Source: JADKAV01 sp963704075 (GTDB lineage: Bacteria; Actinomycetota; Actinomycetes; S36-B12; UBA10799). Taken from it: DNA of 64,000 bases. The stretch covers positions 7,218 through 71,217 of the forward strand of contig CAVPGV010000008.1 of the NCBI GenBank assembly GCA_963704075.1, in the 5' to 3' direction. Position numbers and translations under genes: made by a program. The notes beneath the pieces are model-generated. The model saw only the letters and a program-made list of their open reading frames with translations. It did not search any database and was not told where the DNA came from. Shown here piece after piece: positions 1 to 7,800 of this stretch; the first letter of the stretch is position 1, and every line of letters starts with the position of its first letter.

Positions 1-43
1 GCGCGGGGTTGGTCAGGTAGGCCTCGGTCCCGGTGAATTCCAC
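1..43 (-). CDS. MoxR-type AAA+ ATPase, N-terminal fragment (copy 1, cut by window edge)
   Basis: These 43 bases encode the first 14 residues of a MoxR ATPase and match 4801-4843 with one difference (position 5). The GTG start lies 6 nt behind a minus-strand TACCCT box (55-50), a leaderless arrangement. The rest of the gene lies to the left of the window. It belongs to the first copy of the tandemly duplicated block, so its vWA partner should lie further left. Confidence 0.75.
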   Translation of the reverse strand, partial: MEFTGTEAYLTNPA

Positions 44-233
44 GGATCGAGGGTACGCCGTCCATCAAAGCCGGTCCGCCAGCACCTCGTTCGGCCCAGT
101 TGAAATGGTCAGCGGACCTCAATATCGGTCAAATCGGGCATTCTGCCATCACAGGAGGGCCGCGGCGGCCTTTGAGCTGCCGGAAGGGCCCAGTTTTGAT
201 GTTCGAAGCCCTCTGCGACCTAGACTCACGCCC
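44..233. promoter_or_regulatory. Divergent promoter region between moxR and WS/DGAT (copy 1)
   Basis: No gene is seen here. A plus-strand TAGACT box (221-226) lies 7 nt before the GTG of the acyltransferase, and a minus-strand TACCCT box (55-50) lies 6 nt before the moxR GTG. Both boxes are unchanged in copy 2, while the spacer between has drifted. Leaderless transcription of both genes is inferred from this spacing. Confidence 0.55.
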
Positions 234-1652
234 GTGGCAGAACGCAGACTCTCCCCGGCCGATGCGGCATGGCTGTACAGCGAGTGGGAGAAGAACAACC
301 AGACGGTGTCAGCGCTGATGTGGCTCGACCGGGAGATCGACCCGGACGACTACATCGCGATCGTGCAGGAGCGGATGGTGGACAAGTACCCCACCTTCAG
401 CCAGCGCATCCGCAAGTCCCGCAATCCGCTGATGATGCCGCACTGGGAGGACGACCCGGACTTCGACATCGCCCACCACGTCGAGGTCCTGCACCTGCCC
501 GCACCCGGCACCAAGGAGCAGTTGGCCGAGCTCATCTCGCAGCAGCGCGGGCAGATGCTCGACCGGGAACGGCCCCTTTGGAAGATGTACGTCATCCAGG
601 GCTACCGGGGTAACACCACCGCGATCCATGGCCGCATCCAGCACAGCATCGCCGACGGGTGGGCACTCGTGCGGGTGGTCCTTTCGCTGTGCGACGACAC
701 CCCCGAGGTCGAGCGACCGAAGGCGGTGGACAAGAAGCGGCGGCGCAAGCGTGATCTGGTCGCCAAGGCGGCCAGCCCGGCCGTGGGCGCGGTGACCAAG
801 CCGATGGGGGTCCTGCAGGACACCATCAACACCGCACTGCACCCGCAGCGGTTCATCGAGTTCGGCAGCGAGGCGCTGGAGGCTCTGGAGACAGGGGCGG
901 AAGGGGCCAAAAACGCGCTCGAGTTCCTGTTCGCGCCGCGGCCGGGCAAGACGATCCTGCACGGCAAGGTCAGCGGCGAGAAGAAGATCGACTGGATCGA
1001 GCCGGTGGGTCTGCAGCAGGTCAAGGACATCGGCAAGGCCACCGGTGCCACGATCAACGACGTGCTGCTGGCGGTGCTCACCAACGCGCTGCGCAAGTAC
1101 CTCGTGGAGAACGACGCCCTGACCGTCGACGAACTCTTCACCGCGGTGCCGGTGAGTCTGCGGAAACCGGACGCCGACCTTCCACGCACGCTGGGCAACC
1201 GGTTCGGGCTGATCCCGGTGCTGCTGCCGGTCAGCATCGAGGATCCGGTGGAACAACTGCACGAGATCAAGCGCCGCATCGACGACATCAAGGACTCGCA
1301 GATGCCCGTCGTCTCCTTCGGCCTGACTTCGGTCGGGGCACTGGCGACCCCCGAGGTCGACCGCATGCTGCACAAGATCACGCAGGAACACTCGATCGGT
1401 GTGACCACGAACGTCCCCGGCCCCCGTCACGAGATCTACGTCGCCGGCGGCAAGGTTCTGGGCATGTGGGGAATGGGCGGGTTGAGCGGGAACATGAACC
1501 TGTCGTTCGGCATCTTCACCCTCAACAACGAACTGAACTTCTCCGTGCACAGCGACGCCGGGATCACGGACGATCCGGAGAGGATCCTGGAACTGTTCCT
1601 CGACTCGATCGCCGAGCTGAAAGCGGAGGTGCTCGATGCCGGGGTTCGCTGA
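234..1652 (+). CDS. Wax ester synthase/diacylglycerol acyltransferase, copy 1
   Basis: A 472-residue WS/DGAT-family acyltransferase, the size usual for the family, which transfers acyl-CoA onto alcohols or diacylglycerol to make neutral storage lipid at the membrane. The condensation motif at residues 136-142 reads QHSIADG: the catalytic second His, Asp and Gly are kept but the usual first His is Gln. Later family landmarks are present (TINDVLLA, GNRFGLIP, TTNVPGP). The frame is open further upstream, but GTG 234 was chosen because copy 2 starts there and a TAGACT box lies 7 nt ahead. The stop overlaps the next gene by 17 nt, implying translational coupling. It differs from copy 2 at about seven residues. 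Substrate is not predictable. Confidence 0.9.
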   Translation: MAERRLSPADAAWLYSEWEKNNQTVSALMWLDREIDPDDYIAIVQERMVDKYPTFSQRIRKSRNPLMMPHWEDDPDFDIAHHVEVLHLPAPGTKEQLAELISQQRGQMLDRERPLWKMYVIQGYRGNTTAIHGRIQHSIADGWALVRVVLSLCDDTPEVERPKAVDKKRRRKRDLVAKAASPAVGAVTKPMGVLQDTINTALHPQRFIEFGSEALEALETGAEGAKNALEFLFAPRPGKTILHGKVSGEKKIDWIEPVGLQQVKDIGKATGATINDVLLAVLTNALRKYLVENDALTVDELFTAVPVSLRKPDADLPRTLGNRFGLIPVLLPVSIEDPVEQLHEIKRRIDDIKDSQMPVVSFGLTSVGALATPEVDRMLHKITQEHSIGVTTNVPGPRHEIYVAGGKVLGMWGMGGLSGNMNLSFGIFTLNNELNFSVHSDAGITDDPERILELFLDSIAELKAEVLDAGVR

Positions 1653-2091
1653 TCTCGAGCGGGACGATCCCGGGCTCGCCGCCGATATCCGCGCAGCCTT
1701 CGGCGTGGCCAAGCACTGCACGATGGCCACCCTGCGCGCCGACGGGGCACCGCGCATCAGCGGCACCGAGGTGGAGTTCGAGGACGGCCAGGTCTTCATC
1801 GGCAGCGGCGACAACGCCCGCAAGACCCTTGACCTACTTCGGGATCCACGGGTCGCGGTCCACAGCCCGACCCGCGATCCGGAGTCCGAAACCTCCTGGG
1901 CCGGTGAGGCGAAACTCAACGGCGTCGCGGTGCAGGTTGCGACCCCTGAGCACTACCCGCGCAACGGCGTGCGTTTCCGCATCGATCTGACGAGCGCGGT
2001 CTTCACCGGGTTGACCGACGAGTCGCCCCCGCGCCTGCGGATCCGGTTGTGGCGACCCGGCCGGACTGTGGAAACTATGTTCCGCGCATAG
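1636..2091 (+). CDS. Pyridoxamine 5'-phosphate oxidase-like (PPOX) flavin/F420 protein, copy 1
   Basis: A 151-residue split-barrel protein of the PPOX family, with the typical opening (HCTMATLRADGAPRISGTEV, residues 24-43) and a central strand GQVFIGSGDNARK that would contact the cofactor phosphate. Such proteins bind FMN or F420 and reduce small substrates; the family alone does not tell which. The start overlaps the acyltransferase end by 17 nt, and the stop codon TAG is also part of a TAGGCT box placed 7 nt before the next gene. Copy 2 differs at five residues. Confidence 0.8.
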   Translation: MPGFADLERDDPGLAADIRAAFGVAKHCTMATLRADGAPRISGTEVEFEDGQVFIGSGDNARKTLDLLRDPRVAVHSPTRDPESETSWAGEAKLNGVAVQVATPEHYPRNGVRFRIDLTSAVFTGLTDESPPRLRIRLWRPGRTVETMFRA

Positions 2092-2101
2092 GCTCGGGCG
2101 C

Positions 2102-2854
2102 ATGCTCCCACACGACGTCCAAGCCTTCATCGACTCCGAGATCGCCGCGAACACGACCGAATACAGCGACCTGCGCGCGGTCTTTGTCAACGGCACGCTC
2201 AAACGGTCGCCGGAGCCCAGCCACACCGACAGCCTGATCGCGATCAGCCGGCACGTCCTCGAGGGCGTCGGAGTGCAGGTCGACACCCTCCGGATGGTCG
2301 ACCACGTCATCCCGCCGGGCGTGCAGCCGGACATGCGAGAACATGGCTGGGAACGCGACGACTTTCCGCAGTTGTACGCCGATCTCGTGCAACCTGCCGA
2401 CATTGTCGTACTGGCAAGCCCCATCTGGCTGGGCGACCAGTCCTCGATGACCCGGCTGACGATCGAGCGGCTCTACGGGTACTCGGGGAAGACCAACGAC
2501 AGAGGACAGTGGTCCTACTACGGCAAGGTCGGCGGTGCGCTGGTCACCGGCAACGAGGACGGGGCCAAGCACTGTGCCGCGCAAATGCTCTACGCCTTGA
2601 GCCACATCGGGCTGACCGTGCCGCCGCAGGCCGACTCCTACTGGGTCGGGGAGGCGGGCCCCGGAGGCAGTTACCTCGACGACGGGGCGGGCGCACACAA
2701 CAACTGGACCACGCGCAACGCGGTGTTCATGAGCTGGAACCTGCTGCACATGGCACGCATGCTCAAGGACGCGGGCGGGATCCCGGCGTTCGGCAACGAC
2801 ACCGGCAACTGGGACCTGTCGAACCCGGACCACCCCAACCCCGAGTACCGCTGA
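2102..2854 (+). CDS. Flavodoxin-like NAD(P)H-dependent FMN reductase, copy 1 (intact)
   Basis: A 250-residue flavoprotein of the NADPH-dependent FMN reductase / flavodoxin fold. The FMN phosphate loop is NGTLKRSPEPSHT (about residues 23-35), followed by ASPIWLGDQSS and VTGNEDGAKH, which line the flavin site in this family. It probably supplies reduced flavin or reduces quinone-like substrates. A TAGGCT box (2089-2094) lies 7 nt before the ATG, so it may also have its own leaderless transcript. It is the intact counterpart of the frameshifted gene at 6900-7655. The duplication junction follows the stop by three bases. Confidence 0.85.
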   Translation: MLPHDVQAFIDSEIAANTTEYSDLRAVFVNGTLKRSPEPSHTDSLIAISRHVLEGVGVQVDTLRMVDHVIPPGVQPDMREHGWERDDFPQLYADLVQPADIVVLASPIWLGDQSSMTRLTIERLYGYSGKTNDRGQWSYYGKVGGALVTGNEDGAKHCAAQMLYALSHIGLTVPPQADSYWVGEAGPGGSYLDDGAGAHNNWTTRNAVFMSWNLLHMARMLKDAGGIPAFGNDTGNWDLSNPDHPNPEYR

Positions 2855-4031
2855 GCCCCTCGGTGGTCAGCGGGAACATCTCGAAGACACCACCGACGTC
2901 CTCGATCGTCGTGCCCTCCCAGCGCGACAACGGCTCAGGGTTGAGCCACACCGAATCCCGGAAATGGTCGGTGAGGATGCGCAGCCACTCGATACCCGGC
3001 ACCCGCGAGGCGTCAGTCGCACTCCACGGTCCGGCCTGGCCCAGTTCATACGGGGCCATGTACGCGTCGCCGACCATGATGAGTTTGTAGTGCGGCCCGC
3101 ATTCGCGCAGCAGATCGTGAACCCAGGTCGGCTCGGTGAACCGGTCGGTTCCGTAGACCTTCCCGTACACGCAGTTGTGGAAGTAGTACGTGCGCAGTTC
3201 CTTGAAATGGGTGGCCTTCTTGGTCGCGCTGAACAGCTGGGACATCAACTGCGAGTACGGGAACATCGACCCGCCCACGTCGATCATCAGGATGACGTGG
3301 GTGTTCGGTTTGCTGGGCGGGCGGGTCACCACCTCGATCTCGCCGGCGTTGCGGGCGGTCTCGTCGATGGTCGCTTCGATGTCGAGTTCGACGTCGGCGC
3401 CCTCGCGCACGAACGCGCGCAGCCTGCGCAGCGCGACCTCCATCTGCCGGATGTCCAGGGTCACGTCCGAGCGGTAGGGCCGGTAGGAGCGCATGTCGGC
3501 GATCCGGATCGCGGCCCGTCCGCCGCCGGAACTGCCGGTGCTCACGCCCGACTCCGCGGAACCGGCCTGCCCGAGTCGGGACTTGCCACCGGTGCCGATC
3601 CAGTAGTCGCCGCCATCGTGGCGTTCTTGCTGCTCGCGTTTGCGCTGCTGGAACATCTCCAGCAGTTCCGCGAGGTCTGGCGCTTCCTGTGCGTTCTCAC
3701 TCAGCCGAACGTTCTGCTCGTCGAGCCACTCGCGCAACTGCTCGGTCAGGGACGTGTCCCAATCCAGATCGCCGTACTCGGCCAGGAACGCGCGGTCGAA
3801 CGCATCGAGGTGGCCCTCGTGGTGGATCAGCGTGGCACGAGCGGCGTAGTAGAAACCCCGCACGCTGTCATCGTGGGCGCCGGCCTTCAGCGCCGCGGAC
3901 AGCGCCAGCGCCTCCGTGATCCCGACGCCGACGTCCTGCTCCCGCAGGCGGTACAGCAACCCGAGGAAGAACGGGCCGGGGTTTCGGTGAGAATCCGACC
4001 TCTCACTGGTCACATCTTCACCAGAAGGCAT
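2763..4031 (-). CDS. vWA-domain (CoxE-like) protein, C-terminus replaced at a duplication junction
   Basis: A CoxE-like protein with a von Willebrand A domain, encoded next to its MoxR ATPase (stop and start overlap as TGATG at 4033-4029). MoxR-vWA pairs act as ATP-driven chaperones that insert cofactors or remodel complexes. The metal-binding site is DVGGSM (Asp251), with a further acidic VGDAYM loop near residue 320. Homology ends at FPLTTEG near residue 392, where the duplication junction (2857/2858) is crossed. The last 30 or so residues are the antisense of the neighbouring reductase and are not family sequence. An intact copy is expected left of the window. Confidence 0.8.
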   Translation of the reverse strand: MPSGEDVTSERSDSHRNPGPFFLGLLYRLREQDVGVGITEALALSAALKAGAHDDSVRGFYYAARATLIHHEGHLDAFDRAFLAEYGDLDWDTSLTEQLREWLDEQNVRLSENAQEAPDLAELLEMFQQRKREQQERHDGGDYWIGTGGKSRLGQAGSAESGVSTGSSGGGRAAIRIADMRSYRPYRSDVTLDIRQMEVALRRLRAFVREGADVELDIEATIDETARNAGEIEVVTRPPSKPNTHVILMIDVGGSMFPYSQLMSQLFSATKKATHFKELRTYYFHNCVYGKVYGTDRFTEPTWVHDLLRECGPHYKLIMVGDAYMAPYELGQAGPWSATDASRVPGIEWLRILTDHFRDSVWLNPEPLSRWEGTTIEDVGGVFEMFPLTTEGLSGTRGWGGPGSTGPSCRCRCRTPGSRPRP

Positions 4032-4843
4032 CAGAATCGCCGCGAGGTCCGGTTGAAGAAGGCCTCCATGTCCTGCTCCTTCTTCAGCAGTGTCCCCAGG
4101 AAAGGCGCATCGTCGAGGTCCACCGACTGCACACCGGCGGTCTGCAGCATGGCGATCCAGTCGACCAGTTCGCTGGTGCTCGGGGGTTTGCGGATCCGGT
4201 CCATCCCCCGCACCGCGAAGAACGCACTCAACGCCTGATCGAGCAGGTCGCGGTCCAAACCAGGGTGGTGCACCTCCACGATCCGCGCCATCAGCTCGCG
4301 GTCGGGGAAGTCGATGTAGTGGAAGATGCAGCGGCGCAAGAAGGCGTCGGGCAGCTCCTTCTCCGCGTTGCTGGTGATGATGACCACCGGGCGGTGGGCG
4401 GCCGCCACCTCGTCGCCGGTCTCCATGACGGTGAAGCGCATCCGGTCGAGTTCGTGCAGCAAGTCGTTGGGGAACTCGATGTCGGCCTTGTCGATCTCGT
4501 CGATGAGCAGCACCACGCGTTCGGGGACTGGAACGCCCGGCCCAGCGCGCCCATGTGGATGTACTCGCGGATGTCGCGCACGTCGTGGTCGCCGAACCGG
4601 GAGTCGTACAACCGCTGAACGGTGTCGTAGTGGTACAACCCCTCCTGCGCCCGGGTCGTGCTCTTCACGTGCCAGGTGATCAGCGGCATCCCCAGCGCCT
4701 GCGGCCACGGCTTCGGCCAGCAGCGTCTTGCCGGTGCCAGGCTCACCGCGCACCAGCAGCGGTTTCTCCAGCACCAGCGAGCAGCGCACTGCCGCCTCCA
4801 GCGCAGGGTTGGTCAGGTAGGCCTCGGTCCCGGTGAATTCCAC
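4031..4843 (-). CDS. MoxR-family AAA+ ATPase with two compensating frameshifts (copy 2)
   Basis: MoxR AAA+ ATPase, partner of the vWA protein immediately downstream. Walker A is GEPGTGKT (about residues 33-40) and Walker B is LLIDEIDKAD. Between them the reading frame is wrong: the family sequence (for example TTRAQEGLYHYDTVQRLYDS) continues in another frame from about 4700 to 4527. An extra G near 4700 and a missing base near 4527 restore the frame, so both ends are correct and about 58 internal residues are scrambled. Either the gene is broken or the sequence has two indel errors. The GTG start has a TACCCT box 6 nt upstream. Confidence 0.8.
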   Translation of the reverse strand: MEFTGTEAYLTNPALEAAVRCSLVLEKPLLVRGEPGTGKTLLAEAVAAGAGDAADHLAREEHDPGAGGVVPLRHRSAVVRLPVRRPRRARHPRVHPHGRAGPGVPVPERVVLLIDEIDKADIEFPNDLLHELDRMRFTVMETGDEVAAAHRPVVIITSNAEKELPDAFLRRCIFHYIDFPDRELMARIVEVHHPGLDRDLLDQALSAFFAVRGMDRIRKPPSTSELVDWIAMLQTAGVQSVDLDDAPFLGTLLKKEQDMEAFFNRTSRRF

Positions 4844-5031
4844 GGATCGAGGGTACGCCGTCCATCAAAACCGGTCCGCGAGCACCTCGTTCGGCCCAGT
4901 TGTCACGGCCGCGGATCTTCAACATCGGTCAAATCGGACATTCTGCCATCAAATGAGGGCCGCGGCGGCCTTTCGAGCTGCCGGAACGGCCCAGTTTTGA
5001 TGGTCGAAGCCCGCGACCTAGACTCACGCCC
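4844..5031. promoter_or_regulatory. Divergent promoter region between moxR and WS/DGAT (copy 2)
   Basis: Counterpart of 44-233 and two bases shorter. The TAGACT box (5019-5024), 7 nt before the acyltransferase GTG, and the TACCCT box (4855-4850), 6 nt before moxR, are both conserved while intervening bases differ. This supports them as real -10 elements. Confidence 0.55.
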
Positions 5032-6450
5032 GTGGCAGAACGCAGACTCTCCCCGGCCGATGCGGCATGGCTGTACAGCGAGTGGGAGAAGAACAACCAG
5101 ACGGTGTCGGCGCTGATGTGGCTGGACCGGGAGATCGACCCGGACGACTACCTCGCGATCGTGCAGGAGCGGATGGTCGACAAGTACCCGACCTTCAGCC
5201 AGCGCATCCGCAAGTCCCGCAATCCGCTGATGATGCCGCACTGGGAGGACGACCCGGACTTCGACATCGCCAACCACGTCGAGGTCCTGCACCTGCCCGC
5301 ACCCGGCACCAAGGAGCAACTGGCCGAGCTCATCTCGCAGCAGCGCGGGCAGATGCTCGACCGGGAACGGCCCCTTTGGAAGATGTACGTGATCCAGGGC
5401 TACCGGGGAAACACCACCGCGATCCATGGCCGCATCCAGCACAGCATCGCCGACGGGTGGGCGCTCGTGCGGGTGGTCCTCTCGCTGTGCGACGACACCC
5501 CCGAGGTCGAGCGACCGAAGGCGGTGGACAAGAAGCGGCGGCGCAAGCGTGATCTGGTCGCCAAGGCGGCCAGCCCGGCCGTTGGCGCGGTGACCAAACC
5601 GATGGAGGTCCTGCAGGACACGATCAACACCGCCCTGCACCCGCAGCGGTTCATCGAGTTCGGCAGCGAGGCGCTGGAGGCTCTGGAGACCGGGGCGGAA
5701 GGCGCCAAGAACGCACTCGAGTTCCTGTTCGCGCCGCGGCCGGGCAAGACGATCCTGCACGGCAAGGTCAGCGGCGAGAAGAAGATCGACTGGATCGAGC
5801 CGGTGGGACTGCAGCAGATCAAGGACATCGGCAAGGCCGCCGGCGCGACGATCAACGACGTGCTGCTGGCGGTGCTCACCAACGCGCTGCGCAAGTACCT
5901 CGTGGAGAACGACGCCCTGACCGTCGACGAGCTCTTCACCGCGGTGCCGGTGAGTCTGCGGAAACCGGACGCCGACCTTCCACGCACGCTGGGCAACCGG
6001 TTCGGGCTGATCCCGGTGCTGCTGCCGGTCAGCATCGAGGATCCGGTGGAACAGCTGCACGAGATCAAGCGCCGCATCGACGACATCAAGGGCTCGCAGA
6101 TGCCCGTCGTCTCCTTCGGCCTGACCTCGGTCGGGGCACTGGCGACCCCCGAGGTCGACCGCATGCTGCACAAGATCACGCAGGAACACTCGATCGGTGT
6201 GACCACGAACGTCCCCGGCCCCCGTCACGAGATCTACGTCGCCGGCGGAAAGGTTCTGGGCATGTGGGGAATGGGCGGGTTGAGCGGGAACATGAACCTG
6301 TCGTTCGGCATCTTCACCCTCAACGATGAACTGAACTTCTCCGTGCACAGCGACGCCGGGATCACCGACGACCCGGAGCGGATCCTGGAACTGTTCCTCG
6401 ACTCGATCGCCGAGTTGAAAGCGGAGGTGCTCGATGCCGGGGTTCGCTGA
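5032..6450 (+). CDS. Wax ester synthase/diacylglycerol acyltransferase, copy 2
   Basis: A 472-residue paralogue of the gene at 234-1652, with the same QHSIADG variant of the HHxxxDG motif (His137, Asp141) and the same downstream landmarks (TINDVLLA, GNRFGLIP, NVPGP). It differs at about seven residues, including I41L, a His-to-Asn near 81, a Gly-to-Glu near 195 and Asn-to-Asp near the C-terminus. All are outside the catalytic motif, which suggests both copies are held functional. GTG start, leaderless box TAGACT 7 nt upstream, 17-nt overlap with the following PPOX gene. Confidence 0.9.
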   Translation: MAERRLSPADAAWLYSEWEKNNQTVSALMWLDREIDPDDYLAIVQERMVDKYPTFSQRIRKSRNPLMMPHWEDDPDFDIANHVEVLHLPAPGTKEQLAELISQQRGQMLDRERPLWKMYVIQGYRGNTTAIHGRIQHSIADGWALVRVVLSLCDDTPEVERPKAVDKKRRRKRDLVAKAASPAVGAVTKPMEVLQDTINTALHPQRFIEFGSEALEALETGAEGAKNALEFLFAPRPGKTILHGKVSGEKKIDWIEPVGLQQIKDIGKAAGATINDVLLAVLTNALRKYLVENDALTVDELFTAVPVSLRKPDADLPRTLGNRFGLIPVLLPVSIEDPVEQLHEIKRRIDDIKGSQMPVVSFGLTSVGALATPEVDRMLHKITQEHSIGVTTNVPGPRHEIYVAGGKVLGMWGMGGLSGNMNLSFGIFTLNDELNFSVHSDAGITDDPERILELFLDSIAELKAEVLDAGVR

Positions 6451-6889
6451 TCTCGAGCGTGACGATCCCGGGCTCGCCGCCGATGTCCGCGCAGCCTTCG
6501 GCGTGGCCAAGCACTGCACGATGGCCACCTTGCGCGCCGACGGGGCACCGCGCATCAGCGGTACCGAGGTGGAGTTCGAGGACGGCCAGGTCTTCCTCGG
6601 CAGCGGCGACAACGCCCGCAAGACCCTTGATCTGCTGCGGGATCCACGAGTGGCGATCCACAGCCCGACCCGCGATCCGGAGTCCGAAACCTCCTGGGCC
6701 GGTGAGGCGAAACTCAACGGCGTCGCGGTGCAGGTTGCGACCCCTGCGCACTACCCGCACAACGGCGTGCGGTTCCGCATCGACCTCACCAGCGCGGTCT
6801 TCACCGGGTTGACCGACGAGTCGCCCCCGCGCCTGCGGATCCGGTTGTGGCGACCCGGCCGGACTGTGGAAACGATGTTCCGCGCATAG
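6434..6889 (+). CDS. PPOX-family flavin/F420 protein, copy 2
   Basis: A 151-residue paralogue of 1636-2091 with the same split-barrel features. It carries five substitutions (Ile/Val, Ile/Leu, Val/Ile, Glu/Ala and Arg/His), mostly conservative. It overlaps the acyltransferase stop by 17 nt, and its own stop codon again forms part of a TAGGCT box before the damaged reductase gene. Cofactor and substrate are unknown. Confidence 0.8.
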   Translation: MPGFADLERDDPGLAADVRAAFGVAKHCTMATLRADGAPRISGTEVEFEDGQVFLGSGDNARKTLDLLRDPRVAIHSPTRDPESETSWAGEAKLNGVAVQVATPAHYPHNGVRFRIDLTSAVFTGLTDESPPRLRIRLWRPGRTVETMFRA

Positions 6890-6899
6890 GCTCGGGCGC

Positions 6900-7655
6900 A
6901 TGCTGCCTTCCGACGTACAGAAGCCTTCATCGACTCCGAGATCGCCGCGAACACGACCGATTACAGCGACCTGCGCGCGGTCTTTGTCAACGGCACGCTC
7001 AAGCGGTCGCCGGAGCCCAGCCACACCGACAGCCTGATCGCGATCAGCCGGCACGTCCTCGAGGGCGTCGGAGTGCAGGTCGACACTCTCCGGATGGTCG
7101 ATCACGTCATCCCGCCGGGCGTGCAGCCGGACATGCGAGAACATGGCTGGGAACGCGACGACTTTCCGCAGCTGTACGCCGATCTCGTGCAACCTGCCGA
7201 CATTGTCGTACTGGCAAGCCCCATCTGGCTGGGCGACCAATCCTCGATGACCCGGCTGACGATCGAGCGGCTCTACGGGTACTCCGGGAAGACCAACGAC
7301 AGAGGACAGTGGTCCTACTACGGCAAGGTCGGCGGTGCGCTGGTCACCGGCAACGAGGACGGCGCCAAGCACTGTGCCGCGCAAATGCTCTACGCCTTGA
7401 GCCACATCGGGCTGACCGTGCCGCCGCAGGCCGACTCCTACTGGGTCGGGGAGGCGGGCCCCGGATGCCAGTTACCTCGACGACGGGGCGGGCGCACACA
7501 ACAACTGGACCACGCGCAACGCGGTGTTCATGAGCTGGAACCTGCTGCACATGGCACGCATGCTCAAGGACGCGGGCGGGATCCCGGCGTTCGGCAACGA
7601 CACCCGCAACTGGGACCTGTCGAACCCGGACCACCCCAACCCCGAGTACCGCTGA
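6900..7655 (+). pseudogene. Flavodoxin-like FMN reductase, copy 2, frameshifted twice
   Basis: Counterpart of the intact gene at 2102-2854, but with two net extra bases about 15 nt after the ATG (near 6915) and one extra base near 7473 (GGATGCC where copy 1 has GGAGGC). Between these points the frame reads the conserved reductase sequence; outside them it does not. The three added bases sum to a full codon, so the original stop is back in frame. As it stands the ATG-initiated product is nonsense. A GTG at 7073 could give only a fragment lacking the FMN phosphate loop. Redundancy with copy 1 would permit decay, but indel error is also possible. Confidence 0.75.
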
Positions 7656-7658
7656 GCC

Positions 7659-7800
7659 GTCCTAACTGGTTGGCGCGTCCTCACGTCCAACCAGTTCAGA
7701 ACGCCTAGATCAGCACAAACCGCCCAAAGAACCCCCGAAAACGTCTGACCTGGTTGGGGCGTCACTTCAGCTCTCGGTTGCCAACCAGTTCGGAACGCGT
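7659..7800. repeat. Intergenic pair of inverted repeats ending in CCAACCAGTTCrGAACGC
   Basis: Two hairpin units lie between the convergent reductase and dehalogenase genes. The first has perfect 10-bp arms, AACTGGTTGG (7664-7673) and CCAACCAGTT (7687-7696). The second has the same arms with one mismatch (7748-7757 and 7781-7790). Each right arm is followed by C(A/G)GAACGC. A related CCAGTTCGGAACGC occurs at 31195-31208. They could act as bidirectional terminators or belong to a REP-like family. No gene is seen here. Confidence 0.55.

Larger units (their letters stand above)
1..2857. repeat. Tandem duplication, copy 1 (right part of the unit)
   Basis: Bases 1-2857 align end to end with 4801-7658 at an offset of 4798-4801, with scattered substitutions and a few small indels. 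The similarity stops abruptly at 2857/7658, just after the reductase stop codon. The copy holds the start of moxR, WS/DGAT, PPOX protein and reductase, all open. The left part of this unit would lie outside the window. Confidence 0.9.
2858..7658. repeat. Tandem duplication, copy 2 (complete 4.8-kb unit)
   Basis: This full unit runs from inside the vWA gene to just past the second reductase stop: vWA and MoxR on minus, then WS/DGAT, PPOX and reductase on plus. Its last 2.86 kb aligns with 1-2857. The head-to-tail join at 2857/2858 places the end of one reductase against the truncated 3' end of vWA, the geometry of a tandem duplication. The copies have diverged (seven substitutions in 472 residues of WS/DGAT, five in 151 of PPOX), so this is not a simple assembly echo. 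Confidence 0.88.

Noticed and set aside
33..233. N-terminal extension of WS/DGAT copy 1 (open frame from 33)
   Set aside because: Copy 2 has no such open extension, the spacer differs in length between copies, and the TAGACT box 7 nt before GTG 234 marks the real start.
309..1919. Minus-strand open frame of 536 codons opposite WS/DGAT copy 1 (and 4903-6717 opposite copy 2)
   Set aside because: Antisense shadow in high-GC DNA. The translation has no family features, while the plus strand carries a clear WS/DGAT with conserved motifs.
2964..4238. Plus-strand 424-codon frame opposite the vWA gene
   Set aside because: Antisense shadow; biased His/Arg/Val-rich translation with no motif, against a well-supported vWA protein.
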